NCBI GenBank assembly: GCA_037178855.1
Contig: JASJZC010000007.1
Span: forward strand, 9,052,001-9,116,000
DNA from: Oscheius sp. JU75
Taxonomy: Eukaryota > Nematoda > Chromadorea > Rhabditida > Rhabditidae
DNA: 64,000 nucleotides
Direction of reading: 5' to 3'
This document shows, piece by piece, positions 34,435 through 46,217 of the stretch (the first letter of the stretch is position 1; every line of letters begins with the position of its first letter). The translations under genes were made by a program, and so were the position numbers. The notes under the pieces were generated by a model. That model searched no databases. It saw only the letters and a program-made list of their open reading frames with translations, and was not told where the DNA came from.

Positions 34435-35463
34435 ATGCCGAAAACTAATAAGAAACCTATGAAAGTGGAGGAAGACGAGGCTGTGGCGCCCAGAGTCTAT
34501 AATCCTGAAGAGGTTCTCAACAAACGGTACAGAGAAGGAATACCTCAGTACCTTATGAAGTGGAAAGTAGGACTATTGTTTTGTTTCGAAAAGCTTTACT
34601 AGAACTAAGCCCCTGGGAGGATGATACAGACGAAACTTTGCTTGTATCTCAAGACATTCAGTAGCAGCTACTCGGTTGTCTGGGCAGTACGAGTCACAAC
34701 TTGTCTGGTTGCCGAAGCAGTACAATCGTGAGTCTGTTACACTTTCTAGACTTTACGCGGTTGTCAATTGCGCAGCGTCAGTTTGTGAGCGTTTTCACCC
34801 GACTGCCGAGACAGTACGGCAGAGATCTGCTTCTCACTGCTTTCGATCGGCAACCAGAATTGTTCGGGACCGTACCGTCTAAAACGTCCTGTTATCCACC
34901 ACTAACTTGGCAATCTGGCAAAGTTTTGTCTGTATCTCCCAGCTGATAAGAAAAACATATAATACAACTAACTATTTCGGGACTATCCGAAAGAGTATGC
35001 CACTTGGGAGCCGAGCAATACAACTATTACAACCGTCAATTGTGATGAGTTCATCAAGGAGTTCGAAAAAAAGAGGTCAGACATGAGAAAGGTAAATATT
35101 CAACTTCAGTTTTTCATTGCAGTCCTAGGCAAATCCCAATACGAAGTTTGGGCTGGTCCCCAAAGAAAAACATCCTTATCGCATACTTGGATCGAAGAAA
35201 GTCAACGGGAAGGTTTACTGGCTCCTGCAATATTTAAACGGCTCTGTTCAACTGATGCACAAGGTCGATGCTCGCAAAAGGTGATGATTTTTTTTTAGCT
35301 GTTCATGATAATTTGATTCAGATATCCCGAACTGACTCTCGAGTACTACGAGAGTCTTATGCATAAGGAAGAAGAAGAAAAGTTCGAGGAAGCAAAGAAA
35401 CTGATGCAGCTGAAAGCTATGCCCCCTGGAATAATTCCAGTCCCGAAATCGAGGCAACAATGA
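34435..35463 (+). CDS. HP1-type chromodomain + chromo-shadow protein
   Basis: Four exons give 178 codons, the size of small HP1 proteins: 34435-34566, 34981-35091, 35129-35280, 35322-35463. HP1 binds methylated histone H3 Lys9 and dimerises through its shadow domain. The chromodomain reads YNPEEVLNKRYREGIPQYLM, KWK, then after the intron DYPKEYATWEPSNTTI, so the three aromatic cage positions (Tyr, Trp, Tyr) are kept. The shadow domain reads YRILGSKKVNGKVYWLLQYL and RYPELTLEYYESLMHKE. Oddity: the first intron has a normal GTAGGA donor and CTAAC branch-like site but ends TTTCGG, not AG, at 34975-34980; no other AG gives an open frame. TTTGCAG at 34420-34426 precedes the ATG. Confidence 0.88.
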
Positions 35464-36518
35464 CCGCGTTTCTTGATGTAATTTCAACGCAATGAAGTCT
35501 TTCATAATATTTATTGCTGCAAACCTAGTCATTTTGAGGTTTCTGGTATCCACGTCGACATGGCCGTTATCCCCGCGAATGTTGATGGGCATAGTCTTGA
35601 TGGTAGCGTTCTCCAGATCTGACTGCAAAGTAAAAAAAGGAGAATATTCTGAGGCAGCTGTCGGTAGCGAAGCAAATCTTCACAATTCATAGCGAATCGA
35701 TAGTCTAGAGAATTTGTTTCATATGGATGGATTCTACCCCCATCTCTAAGAAGGACACTAGATGGGATGGGAGAAAACACCCCCTCCGGAGGGAAGTAAA
35801 AAAAAGTTGATAATGCATGGGAGCTTATGAAACTGTGTGCCATAATTTTTTTAACTACTTCTTTGGAAGTTTGCTTTGGTACACGAGCACATTAAAGGGT
35901 TACTCCTCGCGCCTCGGGACCCTATCTTCTCGCACCAAAAGGGGGTATAATCAGCTCAGAAATGGTATTGGGACTGTTTTTCTGGTTAGACGCTGCAGCA
36001 ACCCACTTCGTCGTCGATTTTTAGAATGGACTCTTTCCAACTTTGTGTTGGCCCACCTGGTATGAATCTGAAGATGTTTCGAGATATCCCTGAAGATTAC
36101 GAGTTGTTCACTCTTCGATAACAATGGCTCTTATGACATTTATTCCTTGCATATAAGGCAACTTTGTTTTGAAGTGAAACAGAAGTAAATATCTCTATAC
36201 AGAAGGGGTGTCTTGGACAAGGGTAGAGACACAATAGAGGCAAGAACTGTAGGCAGGGCCTGAAGTAGAACCTTGTATTGACGACGATGAAATAGGAAAT
36301 GCAACTGGATGGGAAACACGGTATGACGGAGGACTAAACCTATGTACAGAAAAGTTTCACAGCTGCCAGTGAACGGATAGAGGGCTCCATTTCGACGACG
36401 AGGTGGGAAGAAATGGTTAAAGAAGGAGGTGAGCAGAAGAAAGAAAATAGAAGACCAGCTTTTGATAATACCTTAAACTTCTGGTAAAAAGAGAAAGAGA
36501 CAGAAATCCTACTCGTTT

Positions 36519-38403
36519 TTAGGGCTTGATAGCATTTGCTTCTCCAGAGACCGTACTCTTCAACTGATTCCAGAATCGGAGGTAGGCATTGGGAGATCCG
36601 CGAGCGTCCTCGTCCGAAGAGACCGAGGAAGACGACGATGTATTCAAATCGCCCGTCAAGCCACCAATGACCGTTGTGCGAGAATCTAGAAATAGAAAAC
36701 TTGTTCACGAAAAAAATTCGTAGTACTGCAAACATGCATAAACTAATAAGCAAGCACTGACCCTGGTTAGTAAAGACTTTAGTCAAGGCAGATCGAATAT
36801 TAGATGGACGAGGAGTCCCACTTTGCCTACCATTCAAGCGAGCTCCGTAGGCTTCGGTGATTTCCTCAGCTGACTCGATGGAAGGCCGCTTGCCCCGAGC
36901 GGGGGAGGGAATAGGATGGTTCATCGACTGTTGGAGAGCCACAGGAGTGAGCCATTCCTGGGGAAGAACCTTCTCAAGGAAGGGGATGGATCCACTGATG
37001 TTGGCCAGACGATTCACCCAGCCGGGAATGTCTTTTCCGGTGAGTGTCTGCAAAATAGCTCATGAGACAAATTTCAACAGGTTGTCACATTGTAGAGTGT
37101 TTTGCACGTATCTCCGCTAATACTTAGGAGACAGGAAGATTTTCTTTGCCATTTTTTCAATTTTTCATCTTGTCAACTAACCATCACCAGGCTACTTCAT
37201 ACTCGTGTCTCCTAGATACTATGTCAATCTGTCCCAGTCATTCTCCTTCTTACGATACATTCTAATCGAGCTGCATCGGCAAAACTAGCGTGCCGATTTG
37301 TGTCCTAAAGCTCCCTGCATATTAGTCTCTTGCTGTGATACAAAGTAATTCGATTGCATTTTTGACCAAGCAGAAAGACGCGTGAAGTCTTGCAAACAGA
37401 AATCAGAACTATTTCCTACCTATAGCCCCAATCTTTGTCAACACTGGATTTCCTTCTTTTTACCTTGGCAATGATGGCAGTGAAGTGGTTACAGTTCCTA
37501 TTGATCAGGTGATATTTGTCTCCGCGAAAGTCATGACTCAGTGACTTCATCAGATCCCTCACATCGGCCGAGGTGAAATCTGTCTCTCCAAGGATCAATG
37601 ACTCTCTAAACATTGAACTGAAGAAAACAAATAATAATACATTACCTGAACTTGAAATTTTCTCCTAATTCCTCAGCATCCTGCGGTGAGTTCTCGAAAA
37701 CACCAGAAAAGGCGTAGGGGTGACCACCATAGGCATACTCTGGAATATAATTGGTTTCAAGGAAAACAGAAGAAAATGACTCACCGACACCGTAGACTTC
37801 CACTCCAGAATGGAAAATGCCGACTCCGATGTTGGAAGCGTAGTCATTCAACCAGTACTGAAAAGTTGAAACTATCAACCATTTAACGTTGTCAACACTA
37901 TGTCATTCGCACAGTTTGCCAAGCTCATACTGTCCGCCTGTCATTTCATAAACAGTTGTTAAGCTCATGTCATTTCGATTCTCTGTGCCTATCAGCCTCT
38001 TTTTTGTCAACCCGGTTCAGTTAACCTATCCTTCTTAGTTAGTTTGTCAAGGGGTATCTTTCAAAAGATCAGTTTTCTTATTCGCTACTCTTTTTTGGAT
38101 TGTCATCATTGTTGCGAATCGTCAAAAGATTTGAATGACTCATACGTTTCAGAATCTTTTCTAATAGTTGGACCCTTCCACAGTCTTCAAAGCACCAGAA
38201 CCTTCAAAAATCTTGAAATAAAAGTGAAAACCGGTGGGTAGACCGATGAACAAGCATAAACAAGCTTTTGTGGACTCCAAAGGCAAACAATATCCTTGCG
38301 CGCAGGAAGCGGAAGAGCTCTTTTTCCCGAGTCGCCACATTTCCCCAACCCACTGGAGACTTACCATGTCGTAGACATTGAGACGTACGGTCGCTCGAGA
38401 CAT
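36519..38403 (-). CDS. DESI2: DESI2/PPPDE1 deubiquitinating-deSUMOylating isopeptidase, complete
   Basis: Six exons close in phase to 270 codons: 38403-38365, 37857-37785, 37739-37646, 37617-37464, 37047-36762, 36685-36519. PPPDE-family enzymes are papain-fold cysteine proteases with a His-Cys dyad that remove ubiquitin or SUMO. Visible: VRLNVYDM start of the fold, catalytic His in [13 protein letters not shown], then [15 protein letters not shown], and the catalytic Cys in [15 protein letters not shown]. After the core, [20 protein letters not shown] and [12 protein letters not shown] are the DESI2-type extension. The last third is Ser-rich and acidic ([17 protein letters not shown]), likely unstructured. 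Both catalytic residues are intact, so activity is expected. Confidence 0.94.
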
Positions 38404-41400
38404 GCCTCCCCTTGGATGACTTTCGGAAGATGCCTAAACGGCGTCAGTTGATTGGAAAAGAAAAAAAGGACGATAAAAAGGAGATGTGACGTTATGACAT
38501 CATCAGCAATGCAGATGGAAAAAAGGAAAGAGACTCGTGGCAGACATTACGAGAAAAAGACGAGCCTCGAAAGGAAGAGTAAATCAAAGATGGGACCCGA
38601 AACAGATGTTTAAACAAATAGTGATGATATAAACGCAGAGAGTGAAAGTAGGAGCGTCAATTCTCGTAACTGGGATGAAAAATGAATAGATTGGGGAGTC
38701 TTCTGAGTGCGAGAGAGAGAGAAGGGATGAGTAGCAGGATCCATCCCCTCTATTTAGTAAATGAAAATGTTACAAAAAATACGTGTGTGGGTGGGGGAAA
38801 AGGCGCTTTTGATTGGAGATTATTAGCAGCCTGGAAGCGAAATAAACGCTGCGGAAGTGGAAAGACGCTCGATCGATCGATCGCTCGAGTGCTCAACTGG
38901 TTGGCAAGTGCATAAAGGACGAGAAATGAGGACCAAACTGTGGAATTTTCATATTTTTCCTTCGAAATTTGATGCTAAGGAAAATAAGATTTCTTTTAAG
39001 TCAATTAACAAATGGCAACTTCTCAAAATTATCCTGTAACAAAGTGGCAATTTCACATCTCAAGATCTCTACCAGTAATTCTCATCTGCAGGATTTGCTA
39101 AAAAGAGCAAAGCTAGCAAATAACTTCGCGAGTATTTTGAAGCAGGAAGAACGTAAAAAGCACCCGGCAGCGTCATCAGGGCGGCGACGCAACAAAAATA
39201 GACGCCTCGTTGGTACGTGAAATACCGTGTGTCTAATTAAAAATTGGCCCTGTCTTAATTGAAAATTTAAGAATGCCAATTCTTACATGGTTCCTGAAAG
39301 AAAAAGAGACCTCCTCTTCGATAAGAAACGAACACTTGAGAGCTTAATTGGAGATTGTGAAATCCGATAAAACAAATTGGAGAATGATGAAAGTGAGTCA
39401 CAAAGTGGGTCTACCAAACCGAAGCCTGTGACGAAAGAACTCTCTACTAGGCCAGAGTTGAAAAATCGATAAGGGAGAGGCGTACATTACGACGAGCGTA
39501 TATGGCCACGGGTGTTCCTGCCCAAAATTCTCTCGTCTTCCAAGTACTTCGGGTCAAAAGTTTACAAACAAAGAAATGAAAAAGAGCCCAGAGGCAGAGG
39601 GTCACATGGAGTGCATGCTGCAATCGCCAGAGGATCAGCGCTCGACCGGACAAGACCGGTCTTTCCGACCGGAAGAGAGGCAAAAAGACTTGCGTGTTCC
39701 GTGAAACCGGGAGCGCGAGAGCCTCTTTTCCATTCCCGAACCAATGGCTCTCGCTCTGGATAGCAGACGTGCCTCTGAGAGATAAGTGTAAAGGTGATAC
39801 TGCAAGAATATGCGGCCGGTTCTGCTTTCACTATGAGGGCGTCAAGATTGCGACAACGATACAAGATCGACGAGTGCAAAAAATGTAGCCTTGAGATGTT
39901 CCAAGCAAACAGAGGGTGGACTCAGAAATTTCCTATACAAATAGAAATGAACATGTGATCGGAAACAGTCCATTTCATAACTGAACCCACGCCATGAATC
40001 ACGTGCGAGGAGATGTGCCGCGCCTGTTTGGCGTCGGTACAAACCATCTATACCGCTTGTCCGGTCCTGGATCCAGGACGAGTGAGAGGTGAATGAGGAT
40101 CGAGTAGTGCAGACACACTACACGGGGCACACCGAAGAAGATGAATGAGAGTGTCTATTGAAGGACGAGCGCTCGAGAACCTAATAGAAGGGAGAGAAGA
40201 GAGAGAGAACCTAATCCTAATTTGTATAATGGAACTAGCAGGTGCCCCTGTATAGCCCTCGCGGCGCTATGAATCACATACAAAAAGACGACTAGTTAAT
40301 GGAGCTGTACGATCGTTTATGAGTCGATCGTAAAAAGGAAGCACTACAATGACCATCTGACAACTTCTTTGGGTGGCGACAAGGATCATCGGCAGATGTG
40401 CGAGGGCCGCATTCTCAGCATAATACGATTTTGAGCACACGCCTACCTTCAACCGCGTGCACAAAGACCACAAGAGAAAGAGAGTGCGGAGGACAGAAAG
40501 ACCAAAAATTTAGTGAACTTTCAATGATGGATGATCTCTTTCCAACTAGTTGTTGATCGAAGAGAGAACAAAACAATGCCAATGCGTTAATGATAAGAGA
40601 CCGTTGAGTACATACGGGTCAGTCCAGAGAGCACAACCAATCTCTGCTCATCTCGAAGTCTAGACATATTTAGTGATTAAGAGTTACATCCTCCGGCTCT
40701 ATCTAAAGATGGATTACGAGATCAGTTGGCTGAGGATTATGTAAATTCGGAGCTTAACACGTCAGTTCCCATAGGAACGTTGCCAATCCGCCATGCGGGA
40801 CAAATGGCATCGTAACGGATTTGGGAAAGGGTGTGAGAAGGATAGGTGGCTGATTATTGTGGGAGGAAGGTCGAGAGGATCAAAAGCAGATCCACTTTCT
40901 GCAGACTGTAACGGCTATAGTAAGTGGTAAACAATGGAATTCTGAGAGCAAACAGTCACCATTAGTTCCTGATTTTTTTGTGGACTCAAAAATTTAAAAC
41001 TACCAACATTCTCTCTATCGTAGTACCGCATCATTTCTTACACTCGGAATAGCATGCATTGACTATCATCCCAAACTCCTGGGTAAAAACCTTACGGAAA
41101 ATGGACACATTTACTAGCCTAAATGACTTTGACTGTAGACTGCATATTGCTACTGGCAGCTAGTGACAAAGACAAGCTAGTGACAAGAAACCAACTTTTA
41201 GTCATTTGCACAGTTCTGTGGGCAATAAAAGTTTTCCGACCATAGTCTAAAACTAAATGAGAGCACAGACTATTAATTCTACAACGTGTACGACGCCAAG
41301 ACACCCAGAAATTAGAGAGATTTCACTGGCAGAGGATCCAATGTCACGTAAAGGAACGCGTCGTCTCAGGTGGAATGTCCTGTGTGTGTGTGCCACGGAC

Positions 41401-41912
41401 CAAAGCCAGGAAGCGTCCGTCTTTCAAGAGTGTTTGTTTTCCCTCCGGCTCTCTCTTTCTTCTGGTGTGTGTGCGTTACGTAGTGCGCTTGACCACCCAT
41501 TAAACTTGCCCGCCTCCCTGTGTTGATTTCAATCGGCGATTCAGGCTCGTTTTTTTTGGGGTGGTATCCTCCTGCGCTTCCCCATTACGCTACACTGCCT
41601 CGTTAGCTGGAATATGGTCGTTTTTTGTCTCTCTCCTCCTTCCTCGCGTTCTACTAAACAAGATGATCCGCATTATGCTAACTGGCCGCTGTCTCTGTAC
41701 CGACAAATGATTCAAAAAACTTCATTAGGGTCTTATAGACAATAGCACACGAGATCCATTTTGGAGGCAAATTTAGACACCAGGTGGTGAACACCGACAG
41801 AAATGACAGATAATAGGAGGTCATCAGGAGAATGTAAAGCAATGGGACAGCTCTTTAAGGAACAGTAACTGTAACTGAAGTATTGGGTTAAGTTCAAGGA
41901 CGGAAAGAGAGG
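38404..41912. other. 3.5-kb region without a supported gene
   Basis: Many short ORFs on both strands, none with a domain or matching splice signals. At 39562-39888 both strands stay open for over 100 codons; the + reading contains LRDKCKGDTARICGRFCFHY, which might be an exon, but no partner exon is found. Probably regulatory space for the DM-domain gene or unrecognised exons. Confidence 0.45.
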
Positions 41913-44026
41913 CTAGTCCTCTTGCTTCTGATGGGGACATGCTTGTAGAACTGCTGCCAGTGTGAGGACTGACTCCGAGGCTCCCGAGGGGTCCAGGTAG
42001 GCCATTAGTTGCTGGTACGTCAACGCCTGCTGGGTACACGTCTCGCAAATTACTGCCCCGTTCTCCGCTAAAAACAAAAAGACGTCGGTTTTTTGTCTGT
42101 TTGTGTGGCTTCGGGGGGTCTGTGGGCCAGATTGCTCGTTCTCTCTCTTATTCTCTCCTCTCCGACTCGTACGTATAATCTCAATTGGTCTTTTTGAGAA
42201 AATGCCTGTCGGACAAATGCGATTGAATCTTGGATTTATGACCGAAGGCCGACTCTCTCTCTCTTTTACTAGGACACACACGCATAAAATGACATTTTGG
42301 CACGGGTGGTCAAATTGTCATGTTCACACCTACCCAGATGGAAGAAACGTGGTAATGTGGAGTGGATGCAATGCTGCGCAAAACTTCTCTGGAAGAGGAG
42401 TTACACAAAATGTGATTGCTTTGGCGTACTCCTCTTGATACAATTCTACGCGCCAAGCCTTCAAAAACCAAACTCACTGTCGGCTGGAGACTGCGTCCCA
42501 TCCCTCAGCTTTTCAGCCATCAGACTTTTCTCTCGCTTTTGTCGTCGACGGAGCTTGATCTGGTCTGCCATCAGCTTTTGTCTCTCCACTACGACCTGAA
42601 GATGTATTTTGATCGGAAGAATACCGTAACTACCAGGCATTTGGCACAGATGCATTCTTTGAATGGACAGGCCCTCTTGTGGCCTTTGAGACGGTTAGCC
42701 ACTCCATGCTGGGCACAGCGTTGACAGTTTGGTCTTCGTTCTGAAGCCATGCTCTAACATTCGACTACTGGTATACGATATATTGGGCTTGTTAAGAAAA
42801 CTGGGACACCCATATGAAAAAAAAACATATCTGAAAAAGGTTGCTTTATAGCACGAGCTTATACCACCTGAACCTGGGAATTCGTTATTGCTTATCAGAA
42901 AATACAAACTACAATGGCCGGATAAATTTGAGTAAGAGATTTACCGGATTGAGAATTAGTGACGAGACCATTGCAGACAAAAGACAGGTCAGTGACCATT
43001 ATCTTGTTACGTTCTCTCTGATTTCTCTGTCCCTATTATATCTGCATGTCTTAATGTAATAATTTAACTGGCAGTGAAGAATCCCAAAAACGTATTTTCA
43101 CGTGACTTCTTTAGTAATGTTTTTTTCCCTTCATCCTGGCTAATCTGCACACGGATGTGCTAAAGGTTGCAGTGTTGCAGCTGCCGTGAGTGATCGAACT
43201 CTGATCTTTTGGAATCAGCCGAGGGGAAGTCTCCCTCGGAGGTCCCGGTCGAGGTCCCGATTCTCTCAAATAACCATCGTCACAACGACAAGTGGCAGTT
43301 ATGACTCGAAGGGAAGAAACTCGGATTGGCGCGGCTGTCGCCAGTTCATCCGGTCTTTTTAGGTAAGTTTTTGAGCAGACTACAACTGTCAAACTGCGAG
43401 TGCTGAGCTGACACGACAATCAGTTCGGGGGATGGGTGACCGATGGCATATTTGCTTCAACGCGTTTTTTTCCTTCAGGGTTGCAAGCAGATAACTCACC
43501 CTTAATTTTGGAAGAGTCATCACCAGAGGAGGAAGAATGCACTGAACTGAAAGATCCCGAACTACTTTCCATCGAGACAAGACGATTGCTCAACTGTCTT
43601 CGTCTTTCGACCATCTGGAAATAGTATCTCACCAGTAAAATCTCAACAACTTACTATGCATTCTGAACACTGGCAATCTTTGTACCTACATGTCGTTTTG
43701 TGTCCCTTCCGCATCAGGTACTCTCCATGGTTCAGACATCGCTGGCAGTAGTAAACCTTCTTTTCTTCTTCAAACAGTTCAGGCACCATTTCCTCAATGT
43801 TCATATCCAGCTGAAAATGAAGAATTGAGGCAGAGTCAAAATTTTTGAAAAGAGCTCGTAATAACTTATTGAGGAAATGACCCGAAGGGCCGAGCACACA
43901 GCTGTGAGCCGCGGCTATATACGGTGGCCCCGCCCCTATTTTGATGGTAAGCAATCCTCGGGCTTTCATAATCTTTTGACGACTTACTTCAGAAGAAGGG
44001 AAAGGTCTGGGACTAGTGGGTAGCAT
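41913..44026 (-). CDS. transcription factor with two DM domains (MAB-3/DMD-3 type), complete
   Basis: Six exons close in phase to 229 codons: 44026-43988, 43810-43655, 43614-43500, 42740-42634, 42595-42478, 42067-41913. First DM domain: YYCQRCLNHGEYLMRKGHK, then CRYKDCQCSECI and the tail helix VERRRQLSNRL. Second DM domain: NCQRCAQHGVANRLKGHKRA, CPFKECICAKCL, and VVVERQKLMADQIKLRRRQK. Each domain keeps the interleaved Cys/His zinc sites. The linker is Ser-rich. In C. elegans MAB-3 and DMD-3 have this tandem layout and act in male development; orthology to one of the two is not decided here. Each DM domain is split by an intron just after its last zinc Cys region, at equivalent places, which suggests the domain plus intron was duplicated. 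Confidence 0.93.
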
Positions 44027-45308
44027 TTTGATGTTGTGCGGTTGGACTACTACGATGCTTATCATCGAGAGATTTCGATCTACGAGACGAATTTCGGTAA
44101 AAGTTGTCAGTACATTGGGGTTCATACCCCAGCTTATTGGAACTTTTTGAAAAGGATGGATTGAAAAATTCAAAACATAAACTTTGAATGTGTCTAACTA
44201 TATTATGCGCAAAATGTGAAGGTTTCCGCAAGAAAGACGCAAAAATTTTTCTAAAAAAGGAAAAACGCCGACAGGGCAAAAAGAGCTTTCCCTGACAGAG
44301 ACCACCATGTTAGAAGGCTGACCTTGGCAAGGCGAGTGGCCGTTCAGTGTCTCCGAACGCCTGTGCAACGCGCAATAAATAAATCGGAGGGGCAAAAAAG
44401 CTCTGTCCAGGACCCCCCAGACACTCACCAAGGAGGCAAATCTGCATTCATTTGGCCGATTGGACTGAGACAAAGACACCCAACGCTCACGCTTAGTGTG
44501 TGTTCTTTTGAGAAAGGGTTGGAATGAGTAAGCGAGGAGCACCCCCTTTCCAAAAGCCTTCGCAACAGTTCTGTCAATAGCCGGCTCCCCCTAATGTTTC
44601 TTTTGGTTACCATGAAGAGTCGCGAAAACGACCGACCACTAAATAAACAGTTCTTTTGGCAACTTTGGGAACGGGTTGGGAACAGTTGACAACAGTTTGG
44701 ACCAAAATTCAGAGCGCTATCTTCTAACTGCAAAAAAGGGAAGGGTATCCTAGCTATTCTGTCATTTATGAAGCTCTTGAGGAAGTTGGTACGCCTTAAA
44801 AAAGACTGGATTGTCTTGTATTTGATCTTTTTCTGAGGCAATATGTTTGTGACTTTGTTTCAGGGTACACAAGTATGGGCTCCTGACCAATCGGGTCCGA
44901 ACAAGACTGGTGCTGTACCTATCTTAGACCGAAATTTAGCGTTAGACCACCAAGCGAATTCGAACTCTGGTTGCTCAGACTAAAATATGTGTGCTTTTCC
45001 AACACATCAACACTGAAAGGTAACATACGGAATGATGGAGACGGCTTTAGGGCAATATATCTGAATAGATCTATTTGAAAGATCTAGTGATTCATCGCTG
45101 TTGAAAGAGTTACCCATGACATGACAGTAGTTGTCAAAGAAAGGTAGAAAGGTACCAGATTGTTGGCTACCAAGACACTCTTAGATCTGTACTGACATCA
45201 AAATGCTGCACGAACTTTAATTAGATGTCAAGGATTATGCCTGACGATTGGAAAAGATTCTGTTTTGCAGGCAAGCTAATAAACTTTGAGTAATCTATTC
45301 TAATTCAG
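44027..45308. other. intergenic, no gene seen
   Basis: Short ORFs at 44198-44841 on both strands are without domains or splice support. Confidence 0.5.
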
Positions 45309-45667
45309 ACCGATGCTTCCTCCCGAGAAGTCCTCGATTCCAGCTCGTCATGCATTTTATTACCTGTCACCGGAAAAACCATGTTTGGCTTGAATTGGTC
45401 TCTTAGGCGGAAATTGAGAACGTTTCCTCCAGCTCATATCCGGCTCAACTTTCCTAATCAATTTAGCTTCTACGAACTGACAGTGACAGATCAGGGCAAT
45501 TATCGGCGTGCAGGGATAAAAAACGGTATGTGGCGGTTACAATTACTTGTTTCCGAATTTCAGTTGTGAGACCAGGGAGAGAAAGAACTGTCGGACATAC
45601 TACTGCTCTCTGTCTCTCCGTTCAGGTGTTCGGAGAAAATTGTTTCAATAATTTTTGGGATTGTTGA
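45309..45667 (+). CDS. hypothetical protein, 3' exons
   Basis: Two exons join in phase: 45309-45525 and 45564-45667, with a 38-nt intron of the local type. The reading contains KTMFGLNWSLRRKLRTFPPA, then NQFSFYELTVTDQGNYRRAG and ends FGENCFNNFWDC. The LTVTDQGNY wording resembles the end of an immunoglobulin fold, but the usual closing Cys is absent, so this is not a domain call. The 5' exon is unknown. A further open piece at 45695-45900 (RTLCSAGCATAATD) is out of phase with it. Confidence 0.4.
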
Positions 45668-46217
45668 CTCGGAGTGTTTTCACGTCCGCAGAAGAGCGAC
45701 CTGATTGTGGTTTTGAGGTCAAGATCCGCACCCTTTGTTCGGCGGGATGCGCAACAGCCGCAACCGATCCGACTTTCTCTTCAATATCTCAATGGCGTGC
45801 CAATCTTTTTTCACGCCTCATAGCAAATTGTCGTTCAAGACTCATTAAGATACTGAGCGAGAAAGTGCAGCTTCCTTTGGGCTGTCTACAGGAGGGTTAG
45901 AGAAAGAGACGATCAACTTTTAATTGGTCATTGCGGGGGCAGGGTGATCTCTAACACAAGTGTTTCCAACTACTTCAATTGCCCATTTTTTCTCGTAGGA
46001 TCGTGCCTTTTTGCGCCCACGTAATTATACTATAACTGGGTCAGACCAATACTTTTCATGTTTGCCACGACACTTCGCCGCATCCGTTCCTCCTCGGTCC
46101 TGAGAGTGTCCAGTTCAATAAGTCCTTTTGTCGTAATTGAGTGTTTACTCCATATGTAGGAAACCTGTTCATCTCTTTATAAGCTCAGTAACTGAATCAT
46201 CAGGAAAAGCTTCAAAA

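Noticed and set aside
35520-35640. Minus-strand reading SDLENATIKTMPINIRGDNG opposite the HP1 3' end
   Set aside because: It looks protein-like and has a TTTGCAG acceptor, but no partner exon or convincing stop is found and it runs antisense through HP1 exons.
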